NCBI RefSeq assembly: GCF_002847285.1
Contig: NZ_CP025407.1
Location: 7,505,001 to 7,569,000, forward strand
Length of the DNA stretch: 64,000 nucleotides
Reading direction: 5' to 3'
From: Streptomyces sp. CMB-StM0423
GTDB taxonomy: Bacteria; Actinomycetota; Actinomycetes; Streptomycetales; Streptomycetaceae
Of the stretch, positions 15,509 to 22,394 are shown in pieces; positions within the stretch are counted from its first letter, which is position 1; each line of letters begins with the position of its first letter. A program made the translations under genes and the position numbers. The notes beneath the pieces were generated by a model. That model saw only the letters and a program-made list of their open reading frames with translations. It did not search any database and had not been told where the DNA came from.

Positions 15509-16430
15509 TCACCGTGGCCGGACTTCCCAGGTCGGCCGGTGGAGCTGTTCGTTGTACACGACGATGTCGGCGTGTTCGGTGGGGCGGGCGGTGGCGAAGT
15601 AGAGCTGTTGAGCGGGGATATAGCGGTCGCGCCAGGACCGTTCGATGTCGGCGGCGGATCCGGCCGGCGCTGTACTTCGTACCCGGTCGCGAACAGCCGT
15701 CTCCTCGAAGGGGACGGACACGAAGATGCGCAGGTCCCAACGGTCGAGGAGTTCAGGGCGCAGGAGGAAGACGCCGTCGAAGAGCAGCACGGCGTCCTCG
15801 GGGGCGGTTGCCGGGGGCGGGGAGAGCGGGGTGTCGGTGTCATTGTCGTAGACCGAGGGTTGGAAGCGTCGGTCTCCGCCCGGGCCCAGCGGATCGAGCA
15901 GGACCCGGCGCAGCGCCGCCCGATCGTGGGCGTCGAAGTAGCAGCCTTCGGCGGAGTACCGGCCGCGCCGGTAGCGTTGCGCGCGGGGGACGAGGGAGTC
16001 GTCGATCGTCGCGCGGACGACGTCGCGGCCCTCCGCGCGCAGGACGGCGGCGAGCTCGTCGGCCAGCGTGGTCTTCCCGGCGGCGGGCGGCCCGTCGACG
16101 GCGACCCGCAGCGGATGCGCGGTCGCGACGGACCTGACCGCCCCGGCCAGCCGGCCGGAGCCGGGCGAGCATCCGGCCGTAGGCGGTGCAGCGCCAGGGG
16201 CGGCGGCGCAGCGCGGTGGCCAGCGTCGGGCCGTCGAGGCGCTCCAGCACCAGGTCCGTGGCGTTTGCGTCGTACACGTGCGGTACGGGGAAGCCCTGTG
16301 CGCCGAGGTACGTCATCAGCCGGGCCTCCGCGGCCGCCTGCTGCGGGCCGCCCGCGCGGTAGCGGCTCAGGACCCGGCCGTCGACCAGCGCGTACACGTC
16401 CGCGTCTCGTCGGCGTCCGATCAGCTCCAT
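15509..16430 (-). pseudogene. Out-of-frame hybrid: phosphotransferase N terminus joined to a uridine-kinase-like protein
   Basis: The ATG at 16430 opens a frame encoding about 95 residues of an aminoglycoside/APH-type phosphotransferase (IGRRRDADVYAL, GFPVPHVYDA, LVLERLDGPTLATAL). This ends near 16150 without the catalytic HxDxxxxN loop. From about 16150 the homology continues in another frame as an almost complete uridine-kinase-like P-loop protein: AVDGPPAAGKTT (Walker A, about 16070-16105), a segment around GRYSAEGCYFDAHD, then LLFDGVFLLRPEL and RDRYIPAQQLYF to the stop at 15509. That second frame is open back to a stop at 16313-16315 but has no ATG, GTG or TTG before the GTG at 15790, far inside the domain. 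The likeliest reading is a deletion that fused two adjacent genes and removed the second start codon; a base-calling error is the alternative. Confidence 0.75.
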
Positions 16431-16511
16431 CCCCGCGACTCTCGCACATCATTCCGGTCCCGTAGAGATAGCCTCTGATCCACAGTCGGCCCGTGGTTGG
16501 GATACGAACGC

Positions 16512-17354
16512 ATGATCCGCGTCATGACCTGGAATCTCTGGTGGCGCTTCGGGCCGTGGCAGGAGCGGAGCAAGGCCATCCTGGAAACCCTCCGCGGCGA
16601 ACGCCCCGACATCGTCGGGCTGCAGGAGGTCTGGGGCCGGGGCGCCGACAACCAGGCCGCGTGGCTCGCCGGCGAGCTGGGCATGCACTGGGCCTGGGCG
16701 CCGTCACCCGAACCCGGCCGCTGGCAGCGGCGGATCGACGATCCTACGGTCGATGTCGGCAACGCCGTGCTCTCCCGCTGGCCGATCGCCGAGCAGGAGA
16801 CCGCCGTGCTGCCCGCGGGCGAGGAGGAACCGGACGGGCAGCAGGCGCTGTACGCGCGTATCGCCGCGCCCGGGGGCGTGACGGTGCCGTTCTTCACCAC
16901 CCACCTGATCTCCTACCCGTACGCCTCCGCCACCCGCTCCGCGCAGGTGTCGGCGCTGGCCCGGTTCGTGCACGAGCGGCCCGGGGACGGCGCCTTCCCG
17001 CCGGTGGTGACCGGCGACTTCAACGCCGAGCCCGACTCCGACGAGATGCGGCTGCTCTGCGGCACGAAGACGGCGCCCGCCGTCCGGGGGCAGATCCTTC
17101 TCGACGCCTGGCGCTACGCCCACCCGACCGCGGTCGGCGCCACCTGGGATCTCGCCAACCCGTACGCGGCGCGGACCCTGGAGTGGCACACGCGGATCGA
17201 CTACGTGCTGGTGGGCCGGCCGGGTCCGGTGGGGGAGGGGCACGTACGGAACGTGCGGCGGGCGGGGGACGGGCCCGTCGACGGGGTGTGGCCGTCGGAC
17301 CACTGCGCGGTCGTCGCGGACCTGGCCACCGAGGCCGACGGAACCCTCGGCTGA
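16512..17354 (+). CDS. Endonuclease/exonuclease/phosphatase (EEP) family protein
   Basis: A 280-residue metal-dependent phosphoesterase of the DNase I-like fold. Motifs in order: MTWNLWW (residues 5-11), IVGLQEVW with Glu39, THLISYP, VTGDFNAEPDS, TRIDYVL and WPSDHCAVVADL. No signal peptide is present, so it acts in the cytoplasm. The family includes exonuclease III-like nucleases, sphingomyelinases and inositol phosphatases; nothing decides between them here. ATG 16512 follows GGGA 9 nt upstream; TTG 16497 and ATG 16524 are alternatives. It is divergent from the hybrid pseudogene. Confidence 0.88.
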   Translation: MIRVMTWNLWWRFGPWQERSKAILETLRGERPDIVGLQEVWGRGADNQAAWLAGELGMHWAWAPSPEPGRWQRRIDDPTVDVGNAVLSRWPIAEQETAVLPAGEEEPDGQQALYARIAAPGGVTVPFFTTHLISYPYASATRSAQVSALARFVHERPGDGAFPPVVTGDFNAEPDSDEMRLLCGTKTAPAVRGQILLDAWRYAHPTAVGATWDLANPYAARTLEWHTRIDYVLVGRPGPVGEGHVRNVRRAGDGPVDGVWPSDHCAVVADLATEADGTLG

Positions 17355-17470
17355 ACCGCGCGATCCGGCCGCCTCTACCACCTTTCCCGGTCCCTCTATC
17401 GTGGCCTGTTCCCTCGCCCGCCGTCGTGGATACCCTGGCTGCGGACGACGCTCACCGGGAGGAGCAGGAC

Positions 17471-17710
17471 GTGGCCAACAGCACCACTCAGCAGCCGGCG
17501 GCGGGCAGCGGGAAACCGCAGCTCGATCTGACAGGCGCCACGTGGCAGTCGAGCAGCCAGGGGGTAGGGGACGTCGAGATCGCGTTCGTGGAGGGATACA
17601 TCGCCATGCGCGACGGGCGGAACCCGGAAGGGCCCGCGCTGATCTTCACCCCGGGGGAGTGGCGTGCCTTCGTCCTCGGCGCCCGTGACGGCGAGTTCGA
17701 CCTGACCTGA
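17471..17710 (+). CDS. Orphan DUF397 protein
   Basis: A 79-residue protein with a Gln/Gly/Ser-rich N terminus and the DUF397 core in the second half: TWQSSSQG, VEIAFVEGYIAMRDGRNPEGPALIF and a final WRAFVLGARDGEFDL. The usual Ser-Ser-Tyr/Cys-Val-Glu signature is altered (SSQGVGDVEIAF), and no XRE gene is beside it. Start GTG 17471 has GGGAGGAG upstream. It stands alone between an EEP protein and convergent LRR gene, so it may bind a regulator encoded elsewhere. Confidence 0.82.
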   Translation: MANSTTQQPAAGSGKPQLDLTGATWQSSSQGVGDVEIAFVEGYIAMRDGRNPEGPALIFTPGEWRAFVLGARDGEFDLT

Positions 17711-17732
17711 CGCCCGCCCCGCATGCCGGATC

Positions 17733-17779
17733 CGGGACCGCCGGCGTGACCCGACCCGTCCGTCACGCCGGGTGTCCCG
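17733..17779. terminator. Long bidirectional hairpin
   Basis: CCGGCGTGAC / GTCACGCCGG is a perfect 10-bp stem with an 11-nt loop, extended after a 2x2 internal loop by CGGGAC / GTCCCG. It lies between the stops of the DUF397 gene and the LRR gene, and is the most stable hairpin noticed in the window. Confidence 0.6.
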
Positions 17780-17784
17780 TCCCG

Positions 17785-18513
17785 TCACACCAGCACGACG
17801 CAGCCCCGCTCGCGCAGCGCGGCGAGCGGGGCTTCGGTGCCTTCGACCTCGTTCCAGCGCAGATCCAGCTTTTCCAGCGCGGGCATGTGCGCCACCCACG
17901 GCGGGATGTCGCGGATCTTGTTGGCCCGTAGATCCAGGCGGCGCAGCATCGGCAGCTCCGCCAGCACGTCGGGCACCTCCGGCAGCGCGTTCTCGCGCAA
18001 CTCCAGTTCGCGCAGCCCGACGAGCCCCGCCATCGAGTCGGGCAGCCAACTGAGCGCGTTGCCGCGCAGCCACAGCTCGCGCAGGGCGGACAGCCGCCCG
18101 ATCGACTCCGGCAGGAAGGCCAGTCCGCTCGTCCCGCACTCCTGCGCGCGCAGCTCCACCAGGCAGGCCATGCCGCCCACTTCCTCGGGCAGGGCGCGCA
18201 GCGGGTTCGAGCCGACGTTCAGGTAACTCAGCGCGTGGAGCTTGCCGAGCGTGGCGGGAAGCACGGTGAGGTGGTTGTGGTGCAGATATAGGCAGCCGGT
18301 GAGGGCCGGCAGTTCCCCGATGGCCTCGGGCACCGACACGAGTGCGTTGTGCCCGAGGTCCAGGGTGTGCAGCCGGGTCAGGGCGGCGATGTCGTCCGGC
18401 ACGTGCGTCAGCGCGTTCTCGGCCAGGACGAGCACTTCGGCGTCCGTCTCCTGCCACACCTGTGGCGGTACGGCGCTGAGGCCGGCCCGCCACAGGTTCA
18501 CGACACGGGTCAC
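17785..18513 (-). CDS. Leucine-rich-repeat protein
   Basis: A 242-residue cytosolic protein made almost wholly of about eight LRR units of the form L-x2-L-x-L-x2-N-x-L-x2-(L/V)P (for example LHTLDLGHNAL, LRELWLRGNALSWLP, LRRLDLRANKI). No signal peptide or catalytic domain. The GTG at 18513 overlaps the stop of the upstream MDMPI-type gene as GTGA, so translation is coupled and the two proteins may work together. LRR proteins of this simple type are binding scaffolds; the partner is unknown. Confidence 0.85.
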   Translation of the reverse strand: MTRVVNLWRAGLSAVPPQVWQETDAEVLVLAENALTHVPDDIAALTRLHTLDLGHNALVSVPEAIGELPALTGCLYLHHNHLTVLPATLGKLHALSYLNVGSNPLRALPEEVGGMACLVELRAQECGTSGLAFLPESIGRLSALRELWLRGNALSWLPDSMAGLVGLRELELRENALPEVPDVLAELPMLRRLDLRANKIRDIPPWVAHMPALEKLDLRWNEVEGTEAPLAALRERGCVVLV

Positions 18514-19307
18514 GGCCAGGGCCCCAGTTCGGGCAGCCGGCCGTCGAGCCGCTGGTGCGGCTGGCGGCCCGCGAGCCACGAGGCGAGGTCCGTGAGCCGG
18601 CCCCTGACCACCGGGGCGCGACCGGCCGAGTCGTCACCGAAGGAACCGGCGAAGCCGCCGGAACCGCCCGGATCACCGGAACCGCCCGGATCACCGGGAC
18701 CGCTCGGACCGCCGGCGCCTCCGGCGCCGAACGTGTGCCGTACCGGCCCGTCGGATTCGACCAGCGTCAGCACCGCGGGCACGCGCGGCGCAAGGAAGTC
18801 GAAGAGGTGCAGGCACAGCTCGCGCGGCCAGGCCGCCGAGCAGGTCTCCAGTTTCGCGTCCGCGGTGTGCACCTCCAGCTCGCGCCACCAGCAGTGCAGG
18901 GCGCCCAGCAGGTCGCCGTCGCGATAGCGCACCGGGCGGTCCCAGTCCGCGTCTCCCACCGACCCCCAGACGGCCTCCGCCTCCGCCAGGGTGGCCGTGA
19001 CCGCCGCGGTCAACTCCGCGGCGCTCCGTACCGCACCGGCCTCGATGCCCGCGTCGCGGGCCGGCCGGCCGCCGTCGTACACCTCGATCAGCTCGCCCTT
19101 CAGGGCGTACCGCGCCTGGCGCGTGAGCGCCCGGCCGATGCCTTCCATGTGCGACAGCACGTGCGCGCGTGTCCAGCCCGGCAGTCTGGACGATCCGCGC
19201 TCTTTTCCTTCGGTGAGCTCTGCCAGCGCGATGCGCAGTCGTTCGTGCCCGTCCAGCACGTACGCCCACACCTCCGGTCCCCGCAGCAAGCCCCCGGCTT
19301 CCGCCAT
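18510..19307 (-). CDS. Maleylpyruvate-isomerase-type mycothiol-dependent family protein
   Basis: A 265-residue protein of the DinB-like MDMPI superfamily. The N-terminal four-helix region has SSRLPGWTRAHVLSHMEGIGRAL (about residues 36-58), whose histidines are metal-ligand positions in mycothiol S-transferases, and HCWWRELEVHTAD (about 130) with further His/Glu candidates. A Gly/Pro/Ser/Asp-rich linker (about 195-225) encoded by an 18-bp tandem repeat separates it from a short C-terminal SCP-like segment (LTDLASWLAGR). GGAGGGG precedes ATG 19307. It is translationally coupled to the LRR gene. The reaction is not predictable within this family. Confidence 0.82.
   Translation of the reverse strand: MAEAGGLLRGPEVWAYVLDGHERLRIALAELTEGKERGSSRLPGWTRAHVLSHMEGIGRALTRQARYALKGELIEVYDGGRPARDAGIEAGAVRSAAELTAAVTATLAEAEAVWGSVGDADWDRPVRYRDGDLLGALHCWWRELEVHTADAKLETCSAAWPRELCLHLFDFLAPRVPAVLTLVESDGPVRHTFGAGGAGGPSGPGDPGGSGDPGGSGGFAGSFGDDSAGRAPVVRGRLTDLASWLAGRQPHQRLDGRLPELGPWP
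18658..18711. repeat. 18-bp tandem repeat in the MDMPI-type gene
   Basis: Two exact 18-bp copies (18658-18675, 18676-18693) and one diverged copy (18694-18711), encoding a Gly-Asp-Pro-Gly-Gly-Ser-like linker on the minus strand. A length-variable linker is likely between strains. Confidence 0.8.
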
Positions 19308-19434
19308 CCGACCCCTCCTCTGTCGTCGACGGGGAGACACTACTCGCGTAGCAGCGGGCGTACGCCTCTTCCGGCAATGCCGGATCGGCAACGCGGTGGA
19401 GCCGCCCCGGCGGCCGGCGGTGCCGCAGGACCCG

Positions 19435-19446
19435 TACGATTGGTGC
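19435..19446 (+). promoter_or_regulatory. -10 box of a likely leaderless mRNA
   Basis: TACGAT at 19435-19440 followed by 6 nt and the ATG at 19447; no ribosome-binding site. Confidence 0.4.
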
Positions 19447-19950
19447 ATGGCATTTCTCCGCCGCCGCAGCAGCGCCGCCAAGCCCGCGGGCCCGGACTTC
19501 GACGTCCTGGCCATGGACCCGGGCGACTGGCCCGGCGACCTCGGCGCCGGCCTGCTGCCCGGCCCCGACGGGAGCTGCCAGGGCGTCTTTCTGCGGTACG
19601 ACCTGTTCGGCGGCCGCGGCCCCGCGATGATCATCGGGAACCTGCCCGAGGGCTCGCCCGCGCGCGACGTGCCGGAGGGCCAGCCGCCCTTCGAGGTGGC
19701 GCAACTGCTGCTGGCGCTGGAGCACGAGGAGCCGGTGACCGTCACCGAGGTCGAGGACGCGCCCGTGATGCAGGGCGACAATCTGCTGATCGTGCGCCGG
19801 CTGAAGCTCTCCGAGAGCCGCGTCTCGTGCGTGCAGTTCGACCGCAGTGACAACGTGCTCGTCACCATCGCCGCGTGGGACCGGCCCATCTCCGAGGACC
19901 TGTACGCGCTGCTCAAGCCGCTGCCCGCGGAGCTGTTCCAGCAGGGCTGA
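19447..19950 (+). CDS. Conserved actinobacterial protein of unknown function
   Basis: A 167-residue acidic soluble protein. It begins with a short basic stretch (FLRRRSS) and continues with DFDVLAMDPGDWPGDLGAGLLP, FLRYDLFGGRGPAMIIGNLPEG, a helix (FEVAQLLLALEHEEP) and ends DLYALLKPLPAELFQQ. I recognise the sequence type as widely conserved in Streptomyces but no function or fold is known to me. The ATG is preceded by a leaderless-type -10 box. It is divergent from the MDMPI-type gene. Confidence 0.8.
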   Translation: MAFLRRRSSAAKPAGPDFDVLAMDPGDWPGDLGAGLLPGPDGSCQGVFLRYDLFGGRGPAMIIGNLPEGSPARDVPEGQPPFEVAQLLLALEHEEPVTVTEVEDAPVMQGDNLLIVRRLKLSESRVSCVQFDRSDNVLVTIAAWDRPISEDLYALLKPLPAELFQQG

Positions 19951-20008
19951 AATCCGCCCTCCTCCGCCTCACCCCTCCCACCGGCAACGTCCGGCACTGC
20001 GCGATGTC

Positions 20009-20045
20009 TTGTCATGCAGTCATCGGACCTCTAGCGTGACGCGTC
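20009..20045 (+). promoter_or_regulatory. Promoter of the GH95 gene with leaderless start
   Basis: TTGTCA (20009-20014), 17-bp spacer, TAGCGT (20032-20037), then 8 nt to the ATG at 20046. Both boxes and the spacing are good, and there is no ribosome-binding site, so transcription should begin at or beside the start codon. Confidence 0.6.
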
Positions 20046-22394
20046 ATGACTGAGGGGATCTCACGAAGAACCACTGTCAAGTCCGCTATCGGTGCCGCAG
20101 GCGCGATAGCCATGGGACCGGCCGTCTTCTCCGGGGAGGCGTTCGCTTCTGAGTCCGTTGATTCCTCCGATGAATTGAGCCTCTGGTACGACAAGCCCGC
20201 CGCCGACTGGGAGCGCGAGTCGCTGCCGCTGGGCAACGGGGCCCTGGGCGTCGGCGTGTTCGGAGCGCTCGGCTCCGAGCAACTCACGCTCAACGAGAAG
20301 ACCTTGTGGACCGGCGGCCCCGGCTCCCCGGGCTACGACTTCGGCAACTGGACGGAGCCGCGGCCAGGGGCGCTGGAGGCGGTGCAGGACCGTATCGACG
20401 CCGAGGGGCGGCTCAGCCCCGAGACCATCGCCGCGGAGCTGGGCCAGCCCAAGCACGGCTTCGGCGCGTACCAGGTGCTCGGCCACCTCCGGCTCGACCT
20501 GGCCACCGCCCCCGGCGCCCCGGACGCCTCCTACCGCCGCGGGCTCGACCTGCGGCGGGCGGTGGCCACCGTCGCGTACGAGCACGAGGGCGCCCGGCAC
20601 CTGCGGGAGTTCTTCGTCTCGTACCCGGACGGGGTGGCCGTGGGCCGGCTGAGCGCGGACCGCCCGGGACGGGTGGCCTTCACCTTGCGCTACACCTCGC
20701 CGCGCAACGACTACACCGCCACCGCGAGCGGCGACCGGCTGACGATCCGCGGCGCGCTGAAGGACAACGGGCTGGTCTTCGAGACGCAGATCCGCCTGGT
20801 CACCGAGGGCGGCGAGGTCACGGCCGGGGACGGCACGCTGACCGTGACCGGCGCCGACGCGGCCTGGTTCGTGCTGGCCGCCGGGACCGACTACGCCGAT
20901 ACCTACCCCGACTACCGCGCCGCCGACCCGCACGAGCGGGTCACGCGTGCCGTCGACGGGGCGGCCCGCTCCCCGTACGCCAAACTGGTGTGGCGCCATG
21001 TCGCCGACCACGGCGAGCTGTTCGACCGCGTCGCGCTCGACGTCGGCGGGCAGGTGCCGGCGGTGCCGACGAACGCGCTGCTGGCGGGGTACGGCAGCGG
21101 GTCGGCGGCCGACCGGGCCCTGGAGGCGCTGTTCTTCCAGTACGGGCGCTACCTGCTGATCGCCTCCTCGCGGCCGGGGTCGACCCCGGCGAATCTGCAA
21201 GGCGTGTGGAACAACGTCACCAACCCGCCGTGGAGCGCCGACTACCACGTCAACATCAACCTGCAGATGAACTACTGGCCGGCGGAGATCACCAACCTCG
21301 CCGAGACCACGATCCCGTACGACGAGTTCGTCGAGGCCCTGCGCGCCCCGGGCAGGATCAGCGCGCAGGAACTGTTCGGCAGCGACGGGTGGGTGGTGCA
21401 CAACGAGACCAACCCGTACGGCTTCACGGGCGTGCACGACTGGGCGTCGTCCTTCTGGTTCCCGGAGGCCGCGGCCTGGCTGACGCAGCAGATGTACGAG
21501 CACTACCGCTTCGACGGCTCGACGGACTACCTCCGCAACACCGCGTACCCGGTGATGAAGGAAGCGGCCGAGTTCTGGCTCGCGAACCTGCGCACCGACC
21601 CGCGCGACGGCAAGCTGGTGGTCACCCCCAGCTACTCGCCCGAGCAGGGCGACTTCACCGCCGGGGCGTCGATGTCGCAGCAGATCGTGTACGACCTGCT
21701 CACCTCGACGCTCGAAGCCGCCCGCACTCTGGGCGACGACCGGGCGTTCCGCGGGCGGCTGGAGCGGGCGCTGCGGGACCTGGACCCCGGGCTGCGGATC
21801 GGGTCCTGGGGGCAGTTGCAGGAGTGGAAGGCCGATCTGGACGACCAGAACAACGACCACCGGCACGTCTCCCACCTCTTCGCCCTGCACCCCGGGCGGC
21901 AGATCGAGGTCGGCAGTGAGTGGGCGGAGGCGGCGAAGGTGTCGCTGACCGCGCGCGGTGACGGCGGTACGGGCTGGAGCAAAGCCTGGAAGATCAACTT
22001 CTGGGCGAGGCTGACGGACGGCGACCACGCGCACAAGATGCTGAGCGAGCAGTTGAAGTCCTCGACGCTGCCGAACCTGTGGGACACCCACCCGCCGTTC
22101 CAGATCGACGGCAACTTCGGCGCCACCTCCGGCATCGCCGAAATGCTGCTGCAGAGCCAGCACGGCCCCATCGAGGTGCTGCCCGCCCTCCCGGGCGCCT
22201 GGCCCTCGGGCTCCGTACGCGGCCTGCGCGCCCGCGGCGGCGCCACCCTCGACATCACCTGGGCCGAAGGCCGGGCGACCCGCATCGTGCTGCACGCGAG
22301 CCGCACGCGCCGGCTCACCCTGCGCAGTGACCTGTTCCCCGGCGGGGAGGAGATCGTCAACGCGCGTGCGGGGCGCAGCTACACCTTCGGCTGA
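20046..22394 (+). CDS. Secreted glycoside hydrolase family 95 (alpha-L-fucosidase type)
   Basis: A 782-residue protein. The N terminus SRRTTVKSAIGAAGAIAMGP is a Tat-type signal with the Arg pair. The mature protein starts with LWYDKPAADWERESLPLGNGALG, the GH95 N-terminal beta domain, followed by an (alpha/alpha)6 catalytic barrel (NLQGVWNN, NINLQMNYWPAEI). Glu533 in SPEQGDF and Asp688 in QIDGNFG match the catalytic acid and the assisting Asp of GH95, which cleaves alpha-1,2-L-fucosides or L-galactosides by inversion. No transporter or fucose pathway is next to it. Its 3' end overlaps the convergent amidase gene by 16 bp. Confidence 0.93.
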   Translation: MTEGISRRTTVKSAIGAAGAIAMGPAVFSGEAFASESVDSSDELSLWYDKPAADWERESLPLGNGALGVGVFGALGSEQLTLNEKTLWTGGPGSPGYDFGNWTEPRPGALEAVQDRIDAEGRLSPETIAAELGQPKHGFGAYQVLGHLRLDLATAPGAPDASYRRGLDLRRAVATVAYEHEGARHLREFFVSYPDGVAVGRLSADRPGRVAFTLRYTSPRNDYTATASGDRLTIRGALKDNGLVFETQIRLVTEGGEVTAGDGTLTVTGADAAWFVLAAGTDYADTYPDYRAADPHERVTRAVDGAARSPYAKLVWRHVADHGELFDRVALDVGGQVPAVPTNALLAGYGSGSAADRALEALFFQYGRYLLIASSRPGSTPANLQGVWNNVTNPPWSADYHVNINLQMNYWPAEITNLAETTIPYDEFVEALRAPGRISAQELFGSDGWVVHNETNPYGFTGVHDWASSFWFPEAAAWLTQQMYEHYRFDGSTDYLRNTAYPVMKEAAEFWLANLRTDPRDGKLVVTPSYSPEQGDFTAGASMSQQIVYDLLTSTLEAARTLGDDRAFRGRLERALRDLDPGLRIGSWGQLQEWKADLDDQNNDHRHVSHLFALHPGRQIEVGSEWAEAAKVSLTARGDGGTGWSKAWKINFWARLTDGDHAHKMLSEQLKSSTLPNLWDTHPPFQIDGNFGATSGIAEMLLQSQHGPIEVLPALPGAWPSGSVRGLRARGGATLDITWAEGRATRIVLHASRTRRLTLRSDLFPGGEEIVNARAGRSYTFG

